From positions 1 through 14,788 of the forward strand of contig CALGJF010000002.1 of NCBI GenBank assembly GCA_937914945.1: 14,788 nucleotides of DNA, given 5' to 3'. Shown piece after piece: positions 1 through 6,479 of the stretch. A model generated the notes under the pieces. That model saw nothing but the letters and a program-made list of their open reading frames with translations. It made no database searches and was not told where the DNA came from. A program made the position numbers and the translations under genes. This DNA comes from an uncultured Bacteroidales bacterium. Its GTDB lineage: Bacteria; Bacteroidota; Bacteroidia; Bacteroidales; Bacteroidaceae. The stretch's first letter is position 1. Every line of letters begins with the position of its first letter.

Positions 1-132
1 TGATTTTATGGTGCAAGGACGCCCGCGGCAGCGTTGGGATGGGCGTAGCCAATCCCTTACTCTGCAGAAAGCGGGCGTGATTTTATGGTGCAAGGACGCC
101 CGCGGCAGCGTTGGGATGGGCGTAGCCAATCC
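1..132. repeat. tandem structured 55-bp repeat, period 77 bp
   Basis: Positions 1-55 and 78-132 are identical over 55 bases and are separated by a 22-base linker (56-77). The unit is GC-rich and contains internal inverted repeats: ACGCCC at 19-24 can pair with GGGCGT at 41-46 (same in copy two at 96-101 and 118-123), GGGAT at 36-40 with ATCCC at 52-56, and GCGGGCGT at 71-78 with ACGCCCGC at 96-103. It runs off the left edge of the window, so the array may be longer. It resembles a REP/BIME-type intergenic repeat more than coding DNA. The family identity is unknown to me. Confidence 0.8.
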
Positions 133-179
133 TTTTAATGTTTTTCCATCTTATAGTCGCAGGTACAAAAAGTTTTTTT

Positions 180-187
180 TAATTTTG
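180..187 (+). promoter_or_regulatory. candidate -7 box for the nitrilase-family gene
   Basis: TAATTTTG matches the Bacteroidota -7 consensus TAnnTTTG and lies 29 bases before the start codon at 217, just after a poly-T run. No TTTG-like -33 element is visible at the expected 19-21 base spacing, so the call rests on one box. Confidence 0.35.
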
Positions 188-216
188 CATGAACACTCAA
201 AGTAATACATTAATAT

Positions 217-975
217 ATGAAAGTAACGATAATACAACACGATATAGTTTGGAAAAACGTGGCAGCCAATATAGAACGAATGGGGCGGTTGATAGAAAAC
301 GCCGAAGAGGCCGACATCTATCTTTTCCCCGAAATGTGCTCCACCGGTTTCTGTATGCAGCCCCAAGAGGTTGCCGAGGAGGTTGACGGTCCCACCGTGC
401 AGGCATTCAAAGAGTGGGCGAAGATGTTTGATGCAGCCATTGCGGGCACTGTGATGACACGCGAGAACGATACTGTTTTTCGCAATCGTATGTACTTTGT
501 AACCCCCGATGGGGTTGTGCGCTACTACGACAAATGTCATCTGTTTGAATACAGCGGCGAAGATAAGGTCTATACTGCAGGCGAAAAGAAGGTTGTATGG
601 GAGTGGCGTGGAGTGCGCATACGCCCTGTGATATGTTACGATATACGTTTTCCCATATTCCTACGCAGCACGGGCGACTACGATCTGTTGCTTGTTTCGG
701 CCAACTTCCCCGACAGCCGCATACTTGCCTGGGATACCCTCATACGCGCCCGCGCAATAGAGAATCAGTGCTATGTAGCGGCATCCAACAGGGTGGGGTA
801 TGATGAATATGGAACTTACATGGGGCACAGCGTGGTGCTCAATCCATACGGGCAGGATATAGCTCGTTGCAGTGATAACTGCTCTACAAGCGCCACGGCC
901 GAGTTGCAGTGGGATATGATTGAAAAACTGCGCCAACTCTATCCGTTAATAGCAAAGGATGTGCAACTGAAATAA
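217..975 (+). CDS. nitrilase-superfamily amidohydrolase, omega-amidase (YafV)-like
   Basis: This 252-residue protein spans one carbon-nitrogen hydrolase domain. The Glu-Lys-Cys catalytic triad is visible: E39 in LFPEM, K106 in YYDKCHLF and C140 in VICYDIRFP. The compact length and the DK-HLF and CYD-RFP signatures fit the YafV/Nit2 omega-amidase branch, which hydrolyses alpha-ketoglutaramate or alpha-ketosuccinamate to the 2-oxoacid and ammonia. That substrate is inferred from family resemblance; other short-chain amides are possible. There is no signal peptide, so it should be cytosolic. The ATG at 217 places the beta-strand MKVTIIQHDI at the N-terminus, as usual for the family. The next gene begins 139 bases later behind its own promoter, so this gene may be transcribed alone. 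No terminator hairpin is visible after it. Confidence 0.87.
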   Translation: MKVTIIQHDIVWKNVAANIERMGRLIENAEEADIYLFPEMCSTGFCMQPQEVAEEVDGPTVQAFKEWAKMFDAAIAGTVMTRENDTVFRNRMYFVTPDGVVRYYDKCHLFEYSGEDKVYTAGEKKVVWEWRGVRIRPVICYDIRFPIFLRSTGDYDLLLVSANFPDSRILAWDTLIRARAIENQCYVAASNRVGYDEYGTYMGHSVVLNPYGQDIARCSDNCSTSATAELQWDMIEKLRQLYPLIAKDVQLK

Positions 976-999
976 TTATATAAAATAAATAGGTTTGCT

Positions 1000-1032
1000 A
1001 TTGTTCATATATAAATTAAAATATTATCTTTG
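1000..1032 (+). promoter_or_regulatory. promoter for the NahK-like kinase gene
   Basis: TATCTTTG at 1025-1032 is an exact match to TAnnTTTG. An ATTG at 1000-1003 sits 21 bases upstream in the -33 position. The predicted transcription start near 1039 would give a leader of about 75 bases before the ATG at 1115. Confidence 0.55.
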
Positions 1033-1114
1033 CGGTAAGCACACTTTGTTATGTGAATAGTAGGATACCTTTATATAATAAGGACGATTATTAACTAACT
1101 AAAACCATACTCCA

Positions 1115-2188
1115 ATGAACACAATTGTTTCTCAATTCAACATTCAAGGTAATGTAGTTGAGGTTGCCCCCTTGGGCAACGGATTAATTAACACGACTTA
1201 TCGCGTGAAGACCGAAGGCAATGCACCCGACTATGTATTGCAGCATGTGAACAACGCCATTTTCCCCGATGTGGATATGCTCATGGACAACATTGTAGCC
1301 GTAACCAACCACATTAAAGGAAAATTGGAGGCTGCCGGTACAGATGATATCAGCCGCAAGGTATTGAAGTTTGTTCCCGCCAAAGATGGCAAGTACTACT
1401 ATTTCGATGGCGAGAAATATTGGCGTGTTATGGAGTTTATCCCCGAAACAGAGTCGATGACTGCCGTTACACCCGAAACATCATACATTGTAGGTGAGAC
1501 ATTCGGTAATTTCCAGGCTATGTTGGCCGACATTCCCGTTCAGCTTGGCGAAACAATCAAGGATTTCCACAACATGGAGTTCCGTTTGCGTCAGTTGCGC
1601 GAGGCTGTTGCCGAGAACAAGGCAGGCCGTCTTGCCGAGGTACAGTGGTTGGTTGACGAACTTGAAAAACGTGCCGAGGAAATGTGCAAGGGCGAGCGTC
1701 TCCATCGCGAGGGCAAGCTACCCAAACGCATCTGCCACTGCGATACCAAGGTAGATAATATCCTCTTCGACAAGGAGGGTAATGTACTCTGCGTAATCGA
1801 CCTCGATACTGTTATGCCCAACTTCATCTTCTCTGACTTTGGCGACTATTTGCGTTCGGCAGCCAATACCGGTAAAGAGGACGACAAAGACCTGAATAAC
1901 GTAAACTTCAATATGGAGATATTCAAGTCGTTTGCCAAGGGGTATTTGAAGTCGGCAGCATCGTTCATCACTCCTTTGGAGGTTGAGAACTTGCCTTATG
2001 CAGCTGCTCTCTTCCCCTATATGCAGACCGTGCGTTTCCTGGCCGACTACATCAACGGTGATACATACTACAAGATACAGTATCCCGAGCATAACCTCGT
2101 TCGTTCAAAAGCACAGTTCAAGCTGTTGCAGAGCGTTGAGGCTGCCCAGCCCGAGATGCAGGCATTCATTGCCGAGATTATGAAATAA
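1115..2188 (+). CDS. nahK: N-acetylhexosamine 1-kinase-like anomeric sugar kinase (APH fold)
   Basis: This 357-residue protein has the aminoglycoside-phosphotransferase/choline-kinase fold and looks like Bifidobacterium NahK over its full length. Matching blocks include the nucleotide-binding stretch GNGLINTTYRV (21-31), the catalytic loop HCDTKVDN (208-215; H208, D210, N215), the metal-binding IDLDTVMP (228-235) and the C-terminal RFLADY and KIQYPEHNLVR segments. NahK makes GlcNAc-1-phosphate or GalNAc-1-phosphate from the free sugar and ATP. The second catalytic-loop residue is Cys209, where I recall Asn in NahK. No phosphorylase, uridylyltransferase or epimerase lies next to it, so a salvage role is inferred and the exact sugar is uncertain. 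It ends 18 bases before a strong hairpin terminator. It should not be read as an antibiotic-resistance gene. Confidence 0.78.
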   Translation: MNTIVSQFNIQGNVVEVAPLGNGLINTTYRVKTEGNAPDYVLQHVNNAIFPDVDMLMDNIVAVTNHIKGKLEAAGTDDISRKVLKFVPAKDGKYYYFDGEKYWRVMEFIPETESMTAVTPETSYIVGETFGNFQAMLADIPVQLGETIKDFHNMEFRLRQLREAVAENKAGRLAEVQWLVDELEKRAEEMCKGERLHREGKLPKRICHCDTKVDNILFDKEGNVLCVIDLDTVMPNFIFSDFGDYLRSAANTGKEDDKDLNNVNFNMEIFKSFAKGYLKSAASFITPLEVENLPYAAALFPYMQTVRFLADYINGDTYYKIQYPEHNLVRSKAQFKLLQSVEAAQPEMQAFIAEIMK

Positions 2189-2206
2189 TAGGGCTGCATT
2201 GCTATT

Positions 2207-2250
2207 ATAAAAAATATTGCTTGCACGTGAGTGCAAGCAATATTTTTTAT
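2207..2250. terminator. bidirectional hairpin terminator
   Basis: A perfect 20-base inverted repeat (2207-2226 and 2231-2250) closes on a GTGA loop. The stem has an A-run on its left arm and a T-run on its right arm, so it can end transcription from the kinase gene (+) and from the converging HSDR_N gene (-), which stops at 2263. Confidence 0.9.
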
Positions 2251-2262
2251 ATCTGTTAGGCT

Positions 2263-2718
2263 TTAATCAACTATATCGGAATATGCGGGTATATCAGTCA
2301 AGAATGTGTAGCTGTTCTTCTCATAATCCATCTTACAACAAAAATGCTGCAGCCCGTTGCTCACAATGAGATAATCCACGCGCAGCACCATGTTGTAGCG
2401 GGCAATCTGTGCAAATACCTTTGCGTCAATCTTTACCGTGGGTGCTTTATACTCAATTATCACGCGCGGTTTCAGTTGTTTGTCATACACCACGGTGTCG
2501 CAGCGGCGGTTCATGCCGTTGAGCTGTATCGCAACCTCGTTGGCAGTGAGGGTGGCGGGGTATCCCTTTTGTGTAATTAACATGTTCACAAAGTGCTGTC
2601 GCACCCACTCCTCGGGGGTGAGTGCCACATAACAGCGTCGCAGGCAGTCGAAAATCTGTTTTCTGCCATTGGCGCAATCAATCTTTGCGTCGTATCGCGG
2701 TAGGTTTAATAATTGCAT
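2263..2718 (-). CDS. stand-alone HSDR_N (type I restriction R-subunit N-terminal) domain protein
   Basis: With the ATG at 2718 the protein has 151 residues and begins MQLLNLPRYD, the usual N-terminus of Bacteroidales homologues. It consists almost only of the HSDR_N domain, a PD-(D/E)xK nuclease fold. Candidate catalytic residues are present: E61, D74 in RRCDTVVYD, E89 and K91 in IIEYKAP, and a Q104-x3-Y108 motif in FAQIARYN. No helicase domain follows, and no methylase or specificity subunit lies nearby, so this is not a restriction enzyme subunit in context. It is divergent from holA and shares an overlapping promoter with it. A GTG at 2769 would add 17 residues; I prefer 2718 on family grounds, although the leader would then be about 70 bases. 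The function is unknown. Confidence 0.8.
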   Translation of the reverse strand: MQLLNLPRYDAKIDCANGRKQIFDCLRRCYVALTPEEWVRQHFVNMLITQKGYPATLTANEVAIQLNGMNRRCDTVVYDKQLKPRVIIEYKAPTVKIDAKVFAQIARYNMVLRVDYLIVSNGLQHFCCKMDYEKNSYTFLTDIPAYSDIVD

Positions 2719-2756
2719 GTTATGTTTGTGTATAGGGTAAAAAAGCGCGAACTTAT

Positions 2757-2787
2757 TTTGTTCTGCCACCGCCTTTCATTATCTTTG
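2757..2787 (+). promoter_or_regulatory. holA promoter (-33 and -7 boxes)
   Basis: TTTG at 2757-2760, a 19-base spacer and TATCTTTG at 2780-2787 match the Bacteroidota consensus exactly. The predicted start near 2794 gives a leader of about 25 bases before the ATG at 2819. The -7 box forms one arm of a palindrome (2780-2790 with 2793-2803) shared with the opposite promoter. Confidence 0.78.
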
Positions 2788-2795
2788 CATTGATG

Positions 2796-2826
2796 CAAAG
2801 ATAGTTCAAAAGCAGAATATGGCAAA
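2796..2826 (-). promoter_or_regulatory. HSDR_N gene promoter, overlapping the holA promoter and start
   Basis: On the minus strand TTTG (2826-2823), a 19-base spacer and TATCTTTG (2803-2796) give a second perfect consensus promoter. Its -33 box lies inside codons 2-3 of holA. The two promoters are near mirror images around 2791/2792, so polymerase should not be able to occupy both at once. Confidence 0.68.
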
Positions 2827-3832
2827 GCATACATACGAATCAATTCTTTCGGAACTTAAAAGCGGCAAATATCGCCCTGTCTATTATCTGATGGGCGAGG
2901 AGGGCTTTTTTACCGATAGGATAACCGATTATATAGCCAATAATGCCCTCACCGAGGATGAACGGGCGTTTAATCAGACGGTTTATTATGGTATAGATAC
3001 CAATATAGACGAGGTTATTGCCGCAGCTAAGCGTTTCCCCATGATGGCCGACCGCCAGGTGATAATAGTGCGTGAGGCGCAGATGATGAAGAGTATCGAC
3101 AACCTTATTTATTATCTGCAATCGCCGGTCGATACCACGGTGCTTGTCTTTGCTCACAAGAACGGCTCCCTTGACAAACGAAAGAAGGTGGCTGCCGAAA
3201 TAGACCGCACCGCAGTGCTGCTCGACAGCAAGAAAATGCGCGACGAGCAGTTGCCCGCATTCATATCCTCCTATCTGCGCGAAAAGGGGCTCGCTGCCGA
3301 TACCAAAGCCATTCATATGATAAGCGAGTCCATTGGAGCCGACCTTTGCCGTGTAGCAGGCGAGATAGACAAACTATCCATAGCCATGCCTGCCGGTTCC
3401 ACTATTGTAACCCCTGAACTTGTAGAGGAGCATATAGGCATAAGCAAAGAATTCAATAATTTTGAACTGCAAAATGCAATAGTGAACAAAGATGTGTTGC
3501 AGGCCAATAAGATAATAAACTACTTTGCGCAGAATCCCCGCAAGAACCCGATACAGATGACATTGGCACTGTTGTTCAGTTTCTTTTCGAACCTTATGAT
3601 GGCTTATTACTCCCCCGACAAGAGCGAGCGTGGAGTGGCAGCCTTCCTTGGGCTTAAATCCACATGGGGCGTGAGTGATTATATAAAAGCAATGAAGAAC
3701 TATCGCGCAATGCATGTGATGGATGTGCTCCACCTGATACGCCTTGCCGATGCGCAAACCAAAGGAGCCGAGGGTGCAGCTGTTCCCGATGGCGAGATTA
3801 TGCGCGAACTGCTATACAAGATAATCCATTAA
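2819..3832 (+). CDS. holA: DNA polymerase III subunit delta
   Basis: This 337-residue protein matches the HolA/delta family in length and layout. The N-terminal segment PVYYLMGEEGFFTDRITDYI (20-39) is the characteristic delta-subunit start of the AAA+-like fold. The region around 72-110 (RFPMMADRQVIIVREAQ, then the YYLQSP stretch) and GADLCRVAGEIDKLSI (173-188) are typical, and a helical C-terminal collar domain follows. Delta opens the beta sliding clamp within the clamp-loader complex during replication. As in other bacteria it lacks a working Walker A motif. The start at 2819 fits the promoter at 2757-2787. The stop codon is buried inside the left arm of the downstream terminator. Finding it divergent from an HSDR_N gene agrees with what I recall of other Bacteroidales genomes. 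Confidence 0.93.
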   Translation: MAKHTYESILSELKSGKYRPVYYLMGEEGFFTDRITDYIANNALTEDERAFNQTVYYGIDTNIDEVIAAAKRFPMMADRQVIIVREAQMMKSIDNLIYYLQSPVDTTVLVFAHKNGSLDKRKKVAAEIDRTAVLLDSKKMRDEQLPAFISSYLREKGLAADTKAIHMISESIGADLCRVAGEIDKLSIAMPAGSTIVTPELVEEHIGISKEFNNFELQNAIVNKDVLQANKIINYFAQNPRKNPIQMTLALLFSFFSNLMMAYYSPDKSERGVAAFLGLKSTWGVSDYIKAMKNYRAMHVMDVLHLIRLADAQTKGAEGAAVPDGEIMRELLYKIIH

Positions 3833-3863
3833 AAAAGCGGCTTTTAAGCCGCTTTTTTAATGG
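3826..3863. terminator. bidirectional terminator containing the holA stop codon
   Basis: A perfect 18-base inverted repeat (3826-3843 and 3846-3863) encloses a 2-base centre. It has six A on the left arm and six T on the right around a GCGGCTT core. The holA stop codon (3830-3832) is part of the left arm. It also lies just past the stop of the minus-strand hydrolase gene at 3871, so it serves both converging genes. Confidence 0.9.
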
Positions 3864-3870
3864 ATATGTT

Positions 3871-4512
3871 TTATTTCACATACAAATTATACTCCTTTTC
3901 CATCCCTATATTGGTATAATCGCTGTGCCCTGGGAGCACACGTGTATCATCGGGTAGTGTAAACAGCTTCTCTTTTATACTCTTTATAAGTGTAAGATAG
4001 TCGCTGTCGGGCAGGTCGGTGCGCCCTATGCTGCTGTGAAAAAGCGCATCGCCCGTAAATACCATTTTCTGCTGTGGCAGATAGAAAGCCAGGCTGCCTG
4101 CCGAGTGGCCGGGAACGGCGATTACCTCAACTGTTTGATTGCCGAAGTGTACCTTGTCGCCATCGTAGAGCACTCGTGCGGGCTTGGATATTTTTTCGTT
4201 ATATCGCAAGCCAAAAAGTTGTACTCGCTCTGCTATACCCTCGGCCCAGGAAATATCGCCATCGTTCGCTTCGTATCCCAGCCCGAAGCAGTGCTGTATA
4301 AACGGATTTCCGAATATGTGATCGAAGTGCAGATGGGTGTTCAGATAGTGCTTTATTGTGAGCCCCCTCTCGGCAACAAAATTCTTTAGTTGCTCCTCCT
4401 CGTGTGGGTACAACGCCCCGCAATCAATGAGCAATGCCTCTTTTGTCTCGTCCCACAACAAGTAACAGTTCACTTGTACGGGATTAAATATAAATCTTCT
4501 GAATTCAAACAT
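3871..4512 (-). CDS. metallo-beta-lactamase-fold hydrolase, glyoxalase II-like
   Basis: This 213-residue protein carries the full metal-binding set of the MBL superfamily: THLHFDH (59-65; H60, H62, D64, H65), H136 in VPGHSAGS, D155 in FTGDALF and H196 in LPGHSDYTNIGMEKEYN. The GRTDLP motif (163-168) is common in the compact glyoxalase II-like subgroup, which includes thioesterases and persulfide dioxygenase relatives. A zinc-dependent thioester hydrolase is the most likely activity, but the substrate cannot be read from sequence, and the long C-terminal domain of classical GloB is missing. It has no signal peptide. It begins only 3 bases after rsmG ends, so the two are almost certainly co-transcribed. 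Confidence 0.85.
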   Translation of the reverse strand: MFEFRRFIFNPVQVNCYLLWDETKEALLIDCGALYPHEEEQLKNFVAERGLTIKHYLNTHLHFDHIFGNPFIQHCFGLGYEANDGDISWAEGIAERVQLFGLRYNEKISKPARVLYDGDKVHFGNQTVEVIAVPGHSAGSLAFYLPQQKMVFTGDALFHSSIGRTDLPDSDYLTLIKSIKEKLFTLPDDTRVLPGHSDYTNIGMEKEYNLYVK

Positions 4513-4515
4513 ACT

Positions 4516-5139
4516 TTATCCTATTGGTACGTAAACAACCTTCTTGTCCTTGAAATACTCCTCCTCAAACAGTGTGTTCAAATCTGTTATCTCCACTACG
4601 TTTTTGAAGGGTTGTGTCTCTCCCTCAATATTTCCGCCTTTCAGGCAAATGACACCATTGGGCAGGGCGTTCAACTGCTCTTTACCAATGTTTTTGCGGC
4701 AAATCTTTATCAATTCGGGCAACTGCATTACCGCGCGGCTCACCACAAAATTATATTTATCTTTTATATCCTGCACGCGGCTGTGCGAACCACGCACATT
4801 CTGCAATCCTATAGCTGCGGCAATCTCTGTGGCAACACGCACCTTTTTGCCAATGCTGTCTACCAAGTGAAACTCGGCATCGGGGAACATTATCGCAAGC
4901 GGAACGCCGGGAAACCCGCCACCGCAGCCAAAATCCAAAATCTTGGTTCCCGGGCGGAACTGAATAATCTTGGCTATGGCAAGCGAGTGGAGTACATGGT
5001 GCAGATAAAGGTTCTCGATATCTTTGCGCGAGATAACATTTATCTTGCTGTTCCAATCGAAGTATAGGTCGTATAAAGCGGCAAATTGCTCCTTCTGTTT
5101 GTCGGTGAGCGAGGGGAAATATCTTAAAATCTCTTCCAT
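4516..5139 (-). CDS. rsmG: 16S rRNA (guanine-N7) methyltransferase RsmG (GidB)
   Basis: At 207 residues the protein has the normal RsmG length. The SAM-binding motif I is clear in ILDFGCGGGFPGVPLAI (67-83). The family segments FDWNSKINVISRKD (27-40), the VDS-KK stretch (93-99) and NFVVSRAV (130-137) are all present. RsmG methylates N7 of G527 in 16S rRNA in the 530 loop of the small subunit, and its loss is known to give low-level streptomycin resistance in several bacteria. It lies 23 bases after the lipoprotein gene and 3 bases before the MBL-fold hydrolase gene, in a minus-strand cluster. The usual mnmG neighbour seen in other phyla is not here. Confidence 0.93.
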   Translation of the reverse strand: MEEILRYFPSLTDKQKEQFAALYDLYFDWNSKINVISRKDIENLYLHHVLHSLAIAKIIQFRPGTKILDFGCGGGFPGVPLAIMFPDAEFHLVDSIGKKVRVATEIAAAIGLQNVRGSHSRVQDIKDKYNFVVSRAVMQLPELIKICRKNIGKEQLNALPNGVICLKGGNIEGETQPFKNVVEITDLNTLFEEEYFKDKKVVYVPIG

Positions 5140-5162
5140 AAAAATAATTAAAATCCTATCTG

Positions 5163-5987
5163 TTAATAGGCCTGTTTTGTATTGAACAAATCGGTCAGTT
5201 CGTTATATGCAAACCCAATGCGGCTTCTTCCTTTGTAGTATGGGGCAATTTCGTAATTGTTGTATATGAATATTATGCTGTCCTTGCCCAATAGGAAGTT
5301 ATTGGTAACATACATGTCGCCAAAAGTCAGGTAATCAAGCGCTTGCAGTTCCTCGATGCTGTTTACACCATGTTGTTTTGCAAGCCTTTGTATAAGTCGC
5401 CCGGTGAGTTCTTCTTCCGTGTCATCGGCAAAAATATCCTGCAACGCAATCTCTTTTCCTGTGCTTTTATCTATGTTTACACAGCTGATTATGCTGCTCG
5501 GGTGCGCACCGCCGCTGTAAATCTCATAATCTATAACATAGCATATACAATCTTTATATCCTTCGCTTGCGCTGCTGTTGAGTTTGTAGTACGAGTTAAA
5601 CCATGGAGCATCGGGGTTTACAGCCTTCTCGTTTATATAGTCGTTGCGTAGTTCAAGGTATTCGCTTTTCATGGAATTTACAAAAGAGTCGGCAGCCTCG
5701 GTTGCTTTCATCCCATCGTATCTGAATGCCGCGTAGGATATGCAGGTGTTCATGTTCTTGGCAACATCATGTGCAGTGTCGCTTGGTACAAGCAGTTCAA
5801 TGTCTATCTGCAATGCAGGCGAATTGCTGTCTATGGTGTCGAGTGGAAAATGTTTTTTTATACGCAAGGTGTCAAGGCTGATGCTGTAACTCTCCTTGTT
5901 GTCGGCTGTTGTTGGCTGCGGCTTGTTTTGGCATGCGGTTACGCATAGAACCATCAATGCCCATAGTGCGATATAACTCCTTTTCAT
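5163..5987 (-). CDS. DUF3298 (RsiV-like) lipoprotein
   Basis: This 274-residue protein starts with a lipoprotein signal, MKRSYIALWALMVLCVTAC, with C19 as the predicted lipidation site. The residues after the cysteine (QNKPQ) lack the acidic cluster linked to surface export in Bacteroidota, so a periplasm-facing location is more likely. The C-terminal half holds a DUF3298-type domain: IDYEIYSGGAHP (152-163), NIDKSTGKEIALQDIF (171-186) and a second block around 229-268. The same domain occurs in RsiV, the lysozyme-sensing anti-sigma factor, but this protein has no transmembrane or sigma-binding segment, so sensing is only a possibility. It is first in a minus-strand cluster with rsmG 23 bases downstream. 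Upstream lies a divergent control region. Confidence 0.8.
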   Translation of the reverse strand: MKRSYIALWALMVLCVTACQNKPQPTTADNKESYSISLDTLRIKKHFPLDTIDSNSPALQIDIELLVPSDTAHDVAKNMNTCISYAAFRYDGMKATEAADSFVNSMKSEYLELRNDYINEKAVNPDAPWFNSYYKLNSSASEGYKDCICYVIDYEIYSGGAHPSSIISCVNIDKSTGKEIALQDIFADDTEEELTGRLIQRLAKQHGVNSIEELQALDYLTFGDMYVTNNFLLGKDSIIFIYNNYEIAPYYKGRSRIGFAYNELTDLFNTKQAY

Positions 5988-6088
5988 GATTCACTGAATT
6001 TATGTTAAAAAATAAAATCACAGCATCGCTTTTTGTTTTTCGTTTGTTTCATCTGTAACCGGGCGACACTGTAGTGCTGTATCGGCAA

Positions 6089-6107
6089 GCGAAGATAGTA
6101 ATTTTTG
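6089..6107 (-). promoter_or_regulatory. candidate promoter for the lipoprotein-rsmG cluster
   Basis: On the minus strand the sequence reads CAAAAAT (6107-6101), one base, then ACTATCTTCGC (6099-6089), which contains a TATCTTCG -7-like box. The same ACTATCTTCGC core, preceded by CAAAAAT, occurs on the plus strand at 6181-6201 in front of the divergent operon. No TTTG-like -33 element is visible. The leader would be about 95 bases. Confidence 0.42.
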
Positions 6108-6168
6108 TTAGGAAACACCTAATAAAGAGATTTTGATTTTTCATAGCTTGCAAAAATACTCTTGAAAA

Positions 6169-6201
6169 ATTGATTTTCGGCAAAAATGCAACTATCTTCG
6201 C
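6169..6201 (+). promoter_or_regulatory. candidate promoter for the ytxH-holin-rmuC-alkD operon
   Basis: ATTG at 6169-6172, a 20-base spacer and TATCTTCG at 6193-6200 give a near-consensus promoter with C in place of T in the -7 box. CAAAAAT occurs at 6181-6187 and also at 6151-6157, 30 bases apart. The predicted start near 6207 gives a leader of about 57 bases before the ATG at 6264. Confidence 0.48.
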
Positions 6202-6263
6202 ATTTGTCAAACGACTGCAACAGTGTCGGTTTCGGGGTAGTATAAACATTAAACTTTTGTATT

Positions 6264-6473
6264 ATGAAATTTGCATGTTGTATGGTAGCTTTCGCAGGCG
6301 GAATGCTTGCTGGCGGAGTTATCGCATTGTTGTTTGCACCCAAGCGTGGCGACGAAATGCGCAGAGAAATCAAAGAGCGTTTAAGCGAGGCCAAGGCGCA
6401 CTTGAAGGACGAAATGTCGTGTTGCAAGCCCAACGCGGTTGAGGAGGATGTTACAGTGTCGTTCCGCGAATAG
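6264..6473 (+). CDS. small YtxH-like membrane protein
   Basis: This 69-residue protein has one N-terminal membrane segment (about residues 5-24, with glycines spaced as in GGMLAGGVIALLF) followed directly by APKRGDEMR (25-33). That is the signature of YtxH-domain proteins, typically written as ALLFAPKSGEETR. A charged helical tail follows (34-50), then a CC pair (53-54) and an acidic end. YtxH proteins are associated with general and envelope stress in Firmicutes; a role here is inferred only. It is the first gene of a five-gene run, 6 bases ahead of the holin-like gene. Confidence 0.75.
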   Translation: MKFACCMVAFAGGMLAGGVIALLFAPKRGDEMRREIKERLSEAKAHLKDEMSCCKPNAVEEDVTVSFRE

Positions 6474-6479
6474 TCTGTT

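Noticed and set aside
1..132. CRISPR-like repeat-spacer-repeat
   Set aside because: The repeat is 55 bases with a single 22-base linker, only two copies are visible and there are no cas genes. Its nested inverted repeats fit a REP-type or other intergenic element better.
1115..2188. Aminoglycoside resistance gene
   Set aside because: The APH fold is shared with many small-molecule kinases, and the full-length resemblance is to N-acetylhexosamine 1-kinase.
2719..2769. GTG start at 2769 for the HSDR_N protein
   Set aside because: The first 17 residues are absent from homologues as I recall them, which begin at the ATG-encoded MQLLNLP-like motif. The GTG does lie a plausible 20 bases from the predicted transcription start, so it is not fully excluded.
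2263..3832. Type I restriction-modification locus
   Set aside because: Only the small HSDR_N domain is present; no HsdM, HsdS or helicase part is encoded nearby.
4390..5067. 225-residue open frame on the plus strand opposite rsmG
   Set aside because: It is antisense to two well-supported genes, has no recognisable domain and its composition is what the complementary strand of a coding region would give.
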